Below, in pieces: positions 44,731-56,151 of a DNA stretch of 64,000 nucleotides; positions within the stretch are counted from its first letter, which is position 1; the number at the start of each line of letters is the position of its first letter. The stretch comes from Massospora cicadina (taxonomy: Eukaryota; Entomophthoromycota; Entomophthoromycetes; Entomophthorales; Entomophthoraceae). The notes beneath the pieces were generated by a model, which saw nothing but the letters and a program-made list of their open reading frames with translations, ran no database searches and had not been told where the DNA came from. The position numbers were made by a program, and so were the translations under genes. The DNA lies in NCBI GenBank assembly GCA_022478985.1, contig JAKSZP010002658.1, positions 1 to 64,000 of the forward strand, given 5' to 3'.

Positions 44731-45950
44731 TTGGTGGAATTTGGAGTCCGTGTGTATCTGGACATCCAGAAAACGGCCTTATGGGAAAAATTTTGTGAAG
44801 ATGTACACAAAATTTTCCTGACCGCGGTGTACGTTGCACCTCACTCCATGTCATGCGGTTGGCTGGACCTAGGTTTCAAAAGCAAAATAGCAGCAGATGA
44901 GGCTGCAGTGGTGCGCATAGTGGTTGACCTCCCCAAAGGGCAATGGGTCATCGAAACCAAATGCACCAGATGGACAAAATCAAACTAAATTTTCCTCACG
45001 TTTGACTTTTTGCCTACTATGGTAAAACGTGACATTTTGGAGCAACACCTGAAAGATGGTCTCACCATATACAGCGAAATACAATCTTTTAAAATGCAAC
45101 GTTTCACGCTGATGTCACATCTGTGCACTGGCAAAGCCATCACAGTTCTGACCAAACTGAGGAGATCATGAAGGACCTAACCCAGATCCCACATTCCACC
45201 TTTATTGACATTGCAGGGCATAACACTCACCCATTCCGGGTAACTGTGGACAGCGCGCCCCCTATTTGTACCCACTGTGACGCGTTCAGCCATAAGGCGC
45301 ATGCATGCCCCATCAAGGAGGGCGTCACATTCCAAGAGCACCCCTCGGCAGCCATGGCCAGTGGAGAGGCGCACTACGAACCAACCGCAAGCATCAAGGA
45401 GGCTTTCCTGTGGGGAGCACAAGGCTGCTACCTATTGATTAAGCCCATCTCCCCGCAGGAGTGGAAGAAGGCCAAGCAGGCCCATAGGGCCGTGGCCAAG
45501 GAAGCGGCCAAGGCCACCACCACCATCCCACACTCACAACGCCAGGAGGACATGGAGACCTTTGTGGTGGAAGTGACTTGGGAATCCATCACCCAATCAG
45601 ATTGGGAGGCCCATGCTGAGTGGGCCACTCAATATGAGGATCCGATGGGAGATTTGATCTCACCCAATTGCTGTACCCAAGCTCTGGTCAAAACTGACTT
45701 GGGACCTATCTCAACTGAAAAAAATTTTTTTGCCCTGCTCGACGGTGCACCAAACTTATCCGCACCGCAAAAAATTTGTCCAACGTCGGGAAAACAAAAA
45801 GTGAAGGCCAAAGCCAATGTGACTCTTTCCGCAAAAATTAACAAAAACCCCGATAGTGTTGCTGCTAACATCTGCGCTGCTGTGAAAGCCCGTGGGGACC
45901 TTGAAGAGGCTGGTGGGCACGGGGCCCACCCCCTTGCACCTAAAGTGTGA
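44731..45950 (+). pseudogene. LINE2 ORF1 with CCHC knuckle
   Basis: The first part is open (FGVRVYLDIQKTALWEKFCE to KCTRWTKSN, 44731-44988). After a stop, MVKRDILEQHLKDGL follows near 45019. A one-base deletion near 45153 shifts the frame to a 275-codon open stretch (45123-45950) containing CTHCDAFSHKAHAC, the CX2CX4HX4C knuckle (about 45269-45310). The C-terminal part is Ala/Lys-rich. Confidence 0.85.
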
Positions 45951-45959
45951 TAGGGGAAA

Positions 45960-48900
45960 CCTTCACTCTAGGGATGCTGAATATCGCTTGACTCAAGGCC
46001 TCCCCATCCCAGGCTAGGAAACTGAGTTTTTTACAACACAATTTACCCGTGGATATCCTGGTCATCCAGGAGTCCCACTGTCCACGAGGTTACAAGGAAG
46101 CTTGGAAAACAATGCTCCTCCCATCCCTATCCTTTTAGTTAAAGCACTGTGGGGTGCTAATTCAGAAAAATAATTTTTTCAAATTCACATCCTCAGAAAC
46201 ATGTCTAAATGGCTGAGTGCTCATTGTCACCTTCTCGTGGGCTGACGTTGCACACACAATCATCAACATCTACACCCCAAACGGTGCACATGAATGTCAG
46301 GAATTTTTCTCATTGGTCAAATCCCTCCCGCTACCCCCTGATTCTTTCTTAGTTGGTGACATGAACTGTTGGCTAACCTCACCAACGGACTGGTGGCCGC
46401 CCTCACCCCACGCCCCACAGGGTCACATAGAACTATGCATTCTAAAAGCTACCCTTGGGTTAATGGATGCGCTGCTGCAACATACCCCACTGCTCAAAAA
46501 CATGATGCGTCCCCACGTCCACAACAGCAATAAGGTCCATGACCTGCATCGACCTTATTCTAACACTGGCAAAATTCCAACCCCACATCTCCCACTTCAA
46601 AACAACGAAAATGGAATTCTCTGACCACCAACTGGTCTCGATAATATACCACTTACCCATCACAGTTGCAAAGGCCCCACATTGGTGCAAAATCCGCCCC
46701 CCGAGCTCGCGTTGCCAGGATTTTCCATGTGGGTGGAAGAGGCAACTTTGGTGAAATCATTTGTTGCACCATTTTGTGTGGACCCTATTACCACATGGGC
46801 AACTTTCAAAGAGGACACCATCCGCCACTATCACCATCTCTCCTCCTGACTCTCATAAGCCATATTGGCGGTTATCTCATGTGCGCTGGCGGAATTGGCC
46901 CACTTAGAGTCCAATATTCCAGCCACAGGATACAGCCCTGCATGGGGCTGGAAGTGGGCGGAGGCAGCCGCCCACCTCAACGCACTCAAAAGGCAACACA
47001 AACATCAGGTTTGTGTCCAATACAGGGCCACATGCATCACTAAAGGCGACAAGTGCACCGCATACTTCTTTAAAAAATTTTTTGCACCATGCCAGAGTGT
47101 GGCCTGCACACAGGTGTGAAGATCGGATAATTCCATTGTGGACACACCAGCCGAAGTGGCAATCAAAATGCAAAAATATTACTCCAAGTTATACCGAGCC
47201 AAAACCAATTCAGCTGGCCGAAATGGCAGAATTTCTTGACTGAGCTCATATCTGCACCATTTCCTGATACCCAAAAATAATTAATTTAATTACTCCAAAC
47301 GAATTATGGACAGCCATTCGCGGTGCGCCAAACCAAAAATTCCCAGGCCCAGATGGCATTCCATATGAGTTCTACAAAGGATATTTTAAATATATATCCC
47401 CATTGCTGCTAGCCTCACTCAACCAAAGCCTGGTGGAAACGCACCTCCTACCAGGAGGACATGAGGCCTTTACTGTCACACTCTTCAAGAAAGGGGATAA
47501 GCTTGACTTAGCCAACTGGCGCCCCATTTCTCTAACAAACACAGACACCAAAATTTTAACAAAAATCATGGCTAAACGTTTAGGGACTGTAGCATCTGCC
47601 ACCATCTCCCCAGAACAATTCGGTTTCATCCCCAGAAGGTCGATTTGGGATAATGTGCACTCTATGGCTAATGTATGTCAGTCCACACCCTCTGGGGCAC
47701 TTGTATTCTTGGACCAACAAAAGGCCTATGATAGAGTAAACTGGGAATACCTTAGGGCCTGCTTCCCCTTAATTCCGCCTACCCCCCACTTCATAAACTG
47801 GGTGATGCTGCTCACGGAATTTGCAACAATGGCAGTGCGTGGCCCAGGTTTCCAATGGAAGTAGTCCGCCCTCCAAGGGGCCTGCGACAAGGGGACCCCT
47901 CAGCCCACTCTTATACAACTTCAGCCTTGACCCACTACTGCGAAATGTGAATGCCCACCTCACTGGGGTCCATGTGCCAGGCCAAACCCCAGTCAAGATG
48001 ATGACATTTGCAGATGATTGCATGGTGGGGGTGTCTAATAACAAAGATGCACGCACGCTTGAAGCCCTCATCCAGGAATATTCCCGGGTAAGCAACGCAG
48101 CACTGAACGCCTCAAAAACCAAAATTATCCTCCTTGGTCGGTTTCAGAACTGCTGGGCCCCAGCAAGTAGTTCCCAACCTGGCCCATCTGCTCGCCCACG
48201 TCCACGCCTTACTAACTCAACACACACTGCTCCACTGGTGCTCCCCTTCGTGCCACGTCCTACCATAGGACCGGTGCGCCATCTGGGCGTGTGGATGGAG
48301 GCAGGCGGATATTGTTCAGCAGTAATGGAGTGCCGTATACTGGACAACGTGACGAAGCGAATAGCCTCTCTCAGAACCCACCCTACTACCCTCACTGGCA
48401 GGGTTGTTCTTGCCAACTCTATGCTCCTATCCAAAGTCTGGTTTGGAGCCCACGCCATCCCCTTCTCCCCAAGCTTCTTCAAATCCCTGTATGTTTTGCT
48501 GCAAGGATAATTTTGGTCAGGCCGCCCTCCACCAGTACAGCTAGAGGTCATGTTTGGCCCTCATCATCAAGGTGGCATGGGCCTGCTTGACTTCAAAGCC
48601 CATGCTGCCAAGATCCTGGGCACCTGGAACGCGGCCGTCACCACTCCTACACTCCCATCCCAACACTGGTCCCGCGCGGCCTGCTCCAACTTTTCCCGAG
48701 CCTTGGGCCTCAACAATCCATCAAACCCCCACTCCCTGATGAAATACCTAGCTTCACACCCATCGGCCACAGGTCCTCACGGGACTAAAACCCACTAAAA
48801 ACGAATCCTCCTCTCCATGCGGAGCGCTGAGTGGAGAATTCGTACTAGTGGACATACAACCCAAAAAGGCCGCCCCTCTCCTCAGTTCACACAAGAGGTA

Positions 48901-49470
48901 CAGGGGCTACCCTTCCATGATGGCGTGATCCCCATTCGACCCCAAGTCCTATCCAGGGTGGACTACCTGGACATTATGGACATCCCTTATTCCACTGAGA
49001 CCCAAAATACTATCTGAAAATACGCACACCATCCTCTGTTGCAGCCTCAAGTCCGCTCCCATGTGTGGCGCTGCATGAGAGCGGGTGTATCGTAAAGCTG
49101 AGCGCTCTAACGCTTTACACTCATCCTGTGTCGTGTGTGGCCAGTATGGAACGCTGTTCCACCGCCTGGAGAAGTGCCCCACCTCTAAAGTGATATGGCG
49201 CGAAGTCCAACGTCTGCTAGGCCAGGATCAAATGCATCCCTTCAGTCAGTCAAGAGATATGTTTGCTTCATCAATGGCCTCCCCCCTTCCACCCTCCCTC
49301 CATGCTCTGGTGGTTGCAATCGCCATGTGGACTATCCACACGATTGTCTTGGATGCCATCGCTGGCTCCATACCCACCCTCCCAGAAGCTGTCCACAGAT
49401 TCTAGTCTCATTTGGTGGACCACTTTCAAGCGTGGATATTTGGATATCTCCCACCGCGTCACTGAAAGCT
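45960..49470 (+). pseudogene. LINE2 ORF2: endonuclease, RT, C-terminal zinc motif
   Basis: Endonuclease blocks: VDILVIQESHCPRG (46048), TIINIYTPNGAHECQEFFSL (46256), SFLVGDMNCWLTSPTDWW (46345), IDLILTLAKF and MEFSDHQLVSI (46545-46635, catalytic SDH). RT blocks: LANWRPISLTNTDTKILTKI (47508), FGFIPRRSIWDN (47620), LVFLDQQKAYDRVNWEYL (47700), GDPLSPLLYNFSLDPLL and FADDCMVGVSNN (48007, intact FADD). The zinc motif SSCVVCGQYGTLFHRLEKC is near 49120. Frameshifts (for example near 47760 and 47860) and stops break it, but more catalytic residues survive than in LINE1. Confidence 0.9.
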
Positions 49471-49728
49471 GGTCTCCTCCTGGTTCCCAGTCTGGTTCAT
49501 CAAATCAGACCCCTTCCTCCAAACGTGCTCAATAGTGGCTACGGCCCCTTCACACGTTCCCTCCCCCTCCCCATAAGTGGCATTCCCGCTGGCAACAAGA
49601 GATAGCATCGCTTCTCTGGGGTGCCTCCCCTGGTACTAAGTTTTTCTTTCCTGAGTCATATTTGGAAGTGTCCGTCCCATGGTCAGCCTTCCCCATAATA
49701 AATTAAATTAAAAGAATGAGATATTGGC

Positions 49729-50778
49729 TGGATCGCCTGACAGTTCCAATTTGATCCCTAAAACTGTAGAACAAATATTGGGTGCTATCGACGAGGGTTT
49801 GAAGCCCTTTGATAATAATTTGGGCATTGCACCTGATGTGCTACTGTCAACCAAACGAACGGTTAAATGACTGAGCGCGGGTGGGTTGGCCACCACGAAC
49901 ATGTTCCCAACCAAATGGTCGCGTCCCTATATGGGATGGCCTTGGGGGATTCCCGCTGCTTTTCAGGCCAAACGCCATCACGCTAACCGCCAGAAACATA
50001 GTCAAGCCTTGGTCCAGATGCTTGAGGTCAGACCAACAGAGACTCAGCCCACCGCCAAATTTTGCGATGTTGGTTTCCAAAGAATAAACCCCCCCACTCG
50101 CAACCAATTTTCCAGTTAGGCTGAATTTGTGGATCCTGACTGCGCCTTATCACTACCCAATCAATAACTATTTAATCAGTTGCAAGGCACTGAGAAAACT
50201 GTTGGTCAATTTTCTTACTTTCTTTTCCAAATAAAATTTTTATCAAAACCCAAATTTTTATTTTCTTCCTTTCTGACCACGTCCCAGATGGCATTTTCCT
50301 GGTGGTCTACCACTCTGCACTCTGGGTGGGCCTTACCAATTCTTTTGGTTACCATGGTTCCCTCCATTGCCAATTGGTTTCAATGAGTCCGATATTTTTG
50401 GCTCTACAACCCAGTCCTCATGACCTTTCAGCAACAATATACAGGGATCTTATGGCCCTATGTTCGACAACTACAAGAAAAAATCCGCCTCTACCACCCC
50501 CAACAAAATGGCCTTAACAACTAAGAACCTCATAGAAGCTATCACCGTAGTTTCCCTCTCTGTTACTAGAACCCCAGGGTCTGGAGTATATTCAGTGTGG
50601 TTTGCCGTCAGGATACTCCTAACCTTGTCATAACATCACCGTTGTGTGGTATCCAATTTCTTAGCTCCATATCAAGTCGTATGGTCGGCAATGCCTCTGG
50701 AATTCTGGCTTGCTTTCTGGATGCTCACGCATTCCAACTGGTAGGCTGGTCTAGACTTCTTCTGCCATTTCCATGACA
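49729..50778 (+). repeat. 3' LTR of X2, second part
   Basis: The Pol-extension frame resumes here (GSPDSSNLIPKTVEQILG, KWSRPYMGWPWGIPAAFQAK) and ends at TAG 50117-50119, interrupted only by one TGA at about 49867. The TATA box TATTTAAT is at 50169-50176, the predicted start GTTGGTCAATT at 50201-50211 and the first ATG at 50288. The U5 Gag-like frame follows. The LTR ends at TTTCCATGACA, and TTAGT is the flanking duplication. Confidence 0.9.
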
Positions 50779-50783
50779 TTAGT

Positions 50784-50985
50784 TCTCTGCCACTTCAATT
50801 TATTAACTTGTTGGTGTCTGCACCAGCAATAGTTTTGGCCAACTAAAACTATGACATTCTGATTAGGACGAAATTTCTACATAAGTACAGAGTTAAATGT
50901 AACTATGAGGATAAAACATTGACCATATTGGGTCAGACGATACCATTGGTCTATCAGAAGGATGGGGAAGCTCCACTGAGTAGGA
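50784..50985 (+). pseudogene. aspartic protease C-terminal part (element D)
   Basis: The chain resumes directly after X2: SLPLQFINLLVSAPAIVLAN, then NYDILIRTKFLHKYRVKCNY (Gly of the LIGT block is Arg) and KTLTILGQTIPL. It completes the domain begun at 37950. A linker region lies between here and RT, containing a 95-codon open frame at 51232-51519 (LLAEVTKSINLLVDQEQLAD). Confidence 0.8.
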
Positions 50986-51629
50986 GTAATAATTTCATCA
51001 ACTTGATATACAATGATGGCATTGTCCCAATTAAAACCAACTAGTTGGCTGAAAGCGATGAGAAATGCCAACGGAAATCTTGAAAAAATGGGAAATTTCA
51101 CTGAGGATCAAGAATACAAGAAACTTACCGCTGGGATCAAAGATAATAGTTGACATGGGGTTGACATTAGAGACACCAAAGCTGCTGTATAGGGGAGTTG
51201 GAAGCCCCTGGAAGAAGTCCAGGGTAGAGTCTTGGGTGGCTCCTGGAATAATAATGCTGAGCCATGGAAAAATTCGAGTTCTCCAGGAGAATTTAAGCGA
51301 AAACTGATAAAGATTGAAAAAAATCAGATCATTGCATTTGTTCATTTCATACTAATGGCTGAAATGAGGAAATTCCATGATTTTGGGACCCTCAATGAGA
51401 AAGGATTACTGGCTGAGGTAACCAAGAGTATCAACCTATTGGTTGATCAAGAGCAACTTGCTGATTTAACGGAAGGACATCAAGAGGAGATGCTCAAAAT
51501 GTTCGAAAAGTATCTGTAATTATTTTCCCAGGATGACCAAATTTGGGATGCACTAGAGATGTGATCCACAAGTTCAATACCGGGGAAAATTTGCCAATAA
51601 GGATGAGACCAATTCAATGGTCAAAGGAA

Positions 51630-52461
51630 GCCAAAACGGTAGTGGAATAAGAAGTCAGCAAACTAGTTAAGCATGGGCTTCTAGTTTCATCATTATGTCC
51701 CTGGGTGAGTCCAATTTTTATTATGAAGAAAAAAGAAGGCTCTAATTGAGGTGGTGATCAATTACCAGAAGTTGAATAGGATTATGAAGAAGGATTCATA
51801 TCCCCTACCAATAATTGATGATGTGCTAGATTGATTGGGGTAAGTGAAGTATTTTTCCACAATGGATCTAATATTAAGATTTTGTCAGATCAATTTGTCA
51901 AGAGAAGACCAAGAAAAGTGCGTGATTATTACCAAACAGGGGCTATATCAACTGAGAAGGATGCCCCGGGGTCTATGCAATGCGCCTGAGACGTTCCAGA
52001 GGGCCATGAACGCTATACTAAATGTCATGAAGTTGTCATGCGTCCTGGTGTACTTGGACGATATCAATGTGTTCATTAGGACGTTTACTGACCATTTACA
52101 CCACTTAGGGGAAGTGTATAAGAGACTGTCTATGTCCAACCTGAAAATTAAGCCGAGGAAGTGTCATCTCTTCAAGAAAGTGTTGGACTATCTAGGATTC
52201 GTGATCAACTCTAGTGGACTGCAGCTGAAAGCCCAGAAGATCAAAGCAATAGAACTAATAGCCTTGCTAAAGAGTGTCCGAGATATCCAAGTGTTCTTTG
52301 GAATGGTCAGATACTATAGAAGATATATTTGTGATTTTTCCAGAATTGCCGAGCCCTTATTTCATCTATTGAAGGATCCAAAGAAAGGATTTGTATGGAA
52401 TGAAGAAGCACAGAAATCCTTTGATGAGTTAAGCCAGTGCTTAATAGATTCTCTCCTTTGA
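51630..52461 (+). pseudogene. reverse transcriptase (element D), mostly intact
   Basis: The start reads VSKLVKHGLLVSS, CPWVSPIFIMKKKEG (51655-51745), followed by KDSYPLPIIDDVLD. From 51844, 205 codons are open: FSTMDLILRFCQINL (first catalytic Asp), MPRGLCNAPETFQRAM (residues 40-55), VYLDDINVF (catalytic pair at residues 72-73), KIKPRKCHLFKKVLDYLGF and IQVFFGMVRYYRRYI. Early stops and small shifts before 51844 keep it from being an intact gene. Confidence 0.88.
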
Positions 52462-52870
52462 AATATCCGAATTTTGATCAAGAATTTATTATACAAATCA
52501 ATGCTTTGTTGATGGCAATTAGCACTGCATTAAGCCAAGTAGATGAACTTGGGGACGAACATCTGGCAGCATATGTAAGCCAGACACTCTCGGCCATTAA
52601 GATGAACTACCCTGTAACTGAGCGTGAATGCCTTGCAGTCATTTATGCCTGTAAACAGTTTTGGGTGTACATCCATAGAACGCACTTCAAAGAGGTGACG
52701 GACCACTCCTTTTGCATTGTCTTCACAATTTGCAAGAACCAGAAGGACGACTGGCCTGATGGGCATTGAAGTTACAGGATTATGATTATGAGATTGTCCC
52801 TCAAGTGGGGGCTTCTCATCAGAATGCAGATGGCTTATCGCAGTTACCAATGGTCCAGATGGTATAACAG
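52437..52870 (+). pseudogene. RNase H (element D)
   Basis: FDQEFIIQINALLMAISTAL, then DEHLAAYVSQTLSAIKMNYP, ERECLAVIYACKQFWVYIH and VTDHSFCIVFTICKNQ follow the RNase H order. The first catalytic Asp (usual form ..TDAS) is Asn (QINAL). It overlaps the end of the RT frame. Confidence 0.8.
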
Positions 52871-52929
52871 CAGGTGGATGAGTTATTCCAGAGAATGGTC
52901 AATGGAGAAATCAGGAATGATCCCCATGA

Positions 52930-54115
52930 AATTCATGGTGCGCATTTAAAGTGACGGAAAACACTAAGACCATGGATGGAAAAGTTTTCATGACGATTAA
53001 TGGTAATCAGTTACTATTCCCAAAGCCATAAGAAAGAGCAGCTATTGTTCAAGCCGCTCATAAGGTTGTTGATCATGGAGGCCTGAGAAAAATGACTGAC
53101 CATATTTGCCAGTACTACTATTGGGAGTCAATCAACTATAATGTTGCCAACTATCTAGCTTGCTGTGTGAAGTGCCAGTTATATAAGCCACATAAGAATA
53201 TGACTGGATACCAACTGGTCCGCCATGACTTACTTGGTATATGGTGTCCATTGATATGATGGGATCGCTGACAATGAGCACAGGGGGAGTCAAATACATA
53301 ATAGTTGCAATCTATCATATGTTGAGATGGGTTGAGATGAAGGCTCTGGCGAAAGTAGACACTACCATTCCTGCAAATTTCACCCTGGATCATGTAGTAT
53401 ACCAACATGGATGCCCACAGGTCCTGCTTAGTGACAATGGGACAAACTCCACGTCTCATGTGATCCCACAGTTAAATGAGATAATAGATCTGAGGAGTCA
53501 TGTCTTTACCCTACCAGTAAAAGCCAAATGGACTGGTGGAACGAGTTAATGGAATGCTGGCAGTGATGATGAGGAAGATGGTCATAGGAAGAACCTTCGT
53601 GTGGGGAACATACCTGAGTTCAGTGACGTTAACCTACAATATTAGTCATCATACAGTGATGGGAAAAACAACATTTGAATTGCTATATGGGGGGAAGGCC
53701 GCGTTGCCACCGATTTTATATTTGGTGGTGGAACCAACATCGGGGATATGTGCCAAGCAGTACCTGAACCAATTGATGAATATCCTGATCAAAATGCAAT
53801 CACATGCGTTCAATATGACTTTGAAAAAAAGGATATGAGCAAAAACAATGGACAATAAGAACCAACCACATTATCAGAATACCAAATAGGCGAAAGAGTT
53901 ACCTACTGCAACATGCATGGTTTGGGGAGAAGAAACAAATTGGATGTATTGTGGTCAGGTCTATTTGAGATGATTGTCAAGATGGCAATGGACGCATACT
54001 CCATCAAGAACCTCTTGGATGGAAGGATAGTATGTTTTTTCCATGCTAAATATTTAAAGCAAGGAATTAATGGAAAAATAATGAAACAAGAGTTTCCAAA
54101 GGACCGCTGAACCAT
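52930..54115 (+). pseudogene. integrase (element D), catalytic triad visible
   Basis: The zinc domain is AHKVVDHGGLRKMTDHICQ with CCVKCQLYKP (53065-53195). The core has MVSIDMMGSLTMSTGG (53240, first Asp), HGCPQVLLSDNGTNST (53405, second Asp) and, after a frame change at about 53535, ERVNGMLAVMMRKM (Glu). TYNISHHTVMGKTTFELLYG (53635) is the usual post-core block. The C-terminal domain reads LWSGLFEMIVKMAMDAYSIK (53950). There is no chromodomain. Confidence 0.88.
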
Positions 54116-54399
54116 TAAGTTGGTTATGTCTTAAAAGATTTGGTCAAGTCTAAAAAAGGACTTCTGAACCAATCTAGATGGGTAAGTCTTAAAAATGAAA
54201 GACCTTTGAACCTTAGGAAAACTGGTAGGTCTAAGTATACCTAGGATCCAGTTTGGGTAATAAATTAAAAAGATGGACCGCTGAATCAAAACAAGGTCAA
54301 GTCCCATAGAAAAAAGAAAAAAATAAAAGATTGATAAAAAAATTGGAAAAAAGATTATTAAAAACCGCATAAAAAATTGATATATTTATAATCTTTATT

Positions 54400-55640
54400 T
54401 TTTTATTGATTATCCTCAATTCAGGGATGATTTCATTCATGTTGCCTTTTGGAGGAGGTAGATGGGTTGCAGTAGGAGTTAATAACCTGTAGAAATCTAT
54501 GTGAGATTGGACGCTAGTGAGGGCTAGACCTACCTGAAATTAAGTTCGTTGAGTGGAAACAGATCCCTGTAAGAAAGCGACTAGGGGAAGGGAAATTGAG
54601 ATGTCAGAAGATAATAAAATACGAAGCCCCATAGTGGGGAGGGAAGCAACTGTACAATAAGAGGCAATTGGCGAATAACCTTGAGTAATCCCAATATGGT
54701 ACCAGGGCAGGAAGCTTGCTTTGAGTGCTTGCCAATGGGCTTCATCAAGAACACTGGGCATATGGGATGGCAATGAACAAGTGATAATAGATGGGGTTTG
54801 CCAAATCATGCCCCCTATCAAAGACATCAGCAGAAGATACTGATGGGATGTACCAGAGATGAGATAGTTTGAAAGGAGCAAATGACATCCTGCAAGTGAC
54901 AACTATGGGCTTCTTGTTAGCTGAAGCAGAAAGAGTGATGTAGACTAGGAGAGGCTGGAAGCTTCATGGCCCAACATCAAAGAACTTAGCTGGCAAAGCA
55001 AAGGGCTTAAGATGAAATATCCTGATCTAGGATGTTTTCAAGATCATAATAATTAAGAGCTATGGATAAAGCCTCGGGACTGGACCTTAATTCTGCATAG
55101 GGGAGTTTAAAATGTATGCTGTTGCTGATTGTGAGTTCAGTGGCCAAGACAGCTGGCTTGTAATATTGACCGAGTTGGAAGAGGAACTCCAGAAGCAAGT
55201 CTGATCTGGCGAGGAATGAATAATTAAGAGCAAAAGACATTACTTCATGAGGTTTGAAAATGATGTTAGGAGTATCTGTGAAAGGAGCTGAATACAGGAG
55301 ATTCTAAAAATCAAACTCTAGAATTGATGAAAGAGGAAGGATTGGCTGCGAGTCATTTTAGATGATTGCTAACCTGGTTTCAGAAGGGGTTGGTTACCAT
55401 TTCCTGTAATTCCACAGAAGGACTAGCCACTGGTACTTGACTAGGAGTATTAGTCCTGGAAGGACCATAGAAAAGGCTCAGTTGCGCAGATTGACTCATC
55501 TGCTGGAAGAGACAAAGATCTTGATCAGATAAACTATTAAGTAACTGTTGGTACCGCAACTTGGAATTTGACATATGATATAGATGAGAGGGGGATGTCA
55601 GACTTATATGATAGTCAACATTATGCACTCTGAAATCAAT
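54400..55640 (-). pseudogene. antisense open frames between D integrase and 3' LTR
   Basis: Three minus-strand stretches are open: 55628-55380 (82 codons, SKLRYQQLLNSLSDQDLCLF), 55240-55007 (77 codons, FKLPYAELRSSPEALSIALN) and 54902-54540 (120 codons, HWQALKASFLPWYHIGI). After the last stop the frame continues open for about 40 codons (FQVGLALTSVQSHIDFYRLL). I recognise no domain. The segment lies inside D but opposite to gag-pol. It may be an antisense accessory gene, a captured fragment, or chance. No plus-strand frame of similar length exists here. Confidence 0.35.
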
Positions 55641-56138
55641 TAAGCTCCAATTTCAGAGAAATTAATCTCAGAATTAATGGGATAAGCTCTCCAGAGAAGA
55701 CTAAAGATTGATATGAGCCAAGAGGTTATGAGAAGAAAGATAACAAGGGCAAACATAAATAAGCATTCTTAATTAGGCTTTGAAACAAACATTGACGTCA
55801 AGAATCTCCTATCAAGGATTAGGAGAAAATGAGGAAATTGAGGACGCTAGATCAAGAATCCTGAATATGACAGCGGGTCTTATGCCCTGATGGGGGAAAA
55901 CTGGATCCTGGGATTAATACCATCATGAGTGAATTGATCAGCCCAGCATGACAGAAGGTCATGGGAACCATGTTCTGAGTAGGAAGTAGCGAGGAGGAAG
56001 AGGAAGAGAGCTGCATGCTGAAGCAACACTGAGCAGCGTTGAGTACTGTTGATCATACTCCTCTTTAGCAAATGAAGTATTTGACCAAGTTTTTAAGAGG
56101 TGTTCTCCTTCCCAGTCCTTTTCTTGCTGGAAAGCTAG

Positions 56139-56150
56139 GCAAGAGGGGGT
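56139..56150 (+). promoter_or_regulatory. polypurine tract of element D
   Basis: GGCAAGAGGGGG lies just upstream of the 3' LTR start at 56152 and fits a plus-strand primer site. Confidence 0.6.
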
Positions 56151-56151
56151 A

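Larger units (their letters stand above)
44431..49711 (+). mobile_element. LINE2: full-length copy of the LINE1 family, inside X2
   Basis: It is colinear with LINE1 (12205-17500) and starts and ends at the same places, with an AATTAAATTAAAA tail and a 17-bp (one mismatch) target duplication. As the innermost insertion it is the youngest event of the right-hand nest, yet it already carries frameshifts and stops. Confidence 0.93.
38284..50778 (+). mobile_element. X2: chromovirus (Tf1/sushi-like) nested in D, split by LINE2
   Basis: The 5' LTR (38284-39652) and 3' LTR (44110-44430 plus 49729-50778) are about 1.37 kb each and very similar. ATAGT (38279-38283) and TTAGT (50779-50783) flank it, a 4-of-5 target duplication. 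The body encodes Gag-like, protease, RT, RNase H, integrase and chromodomain products. There is no zinc knuckle and no TGG-type PBS, as in Tf1. Most stops are TGA where a sister copy or the family expects CGA. Confidence 0.9.
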
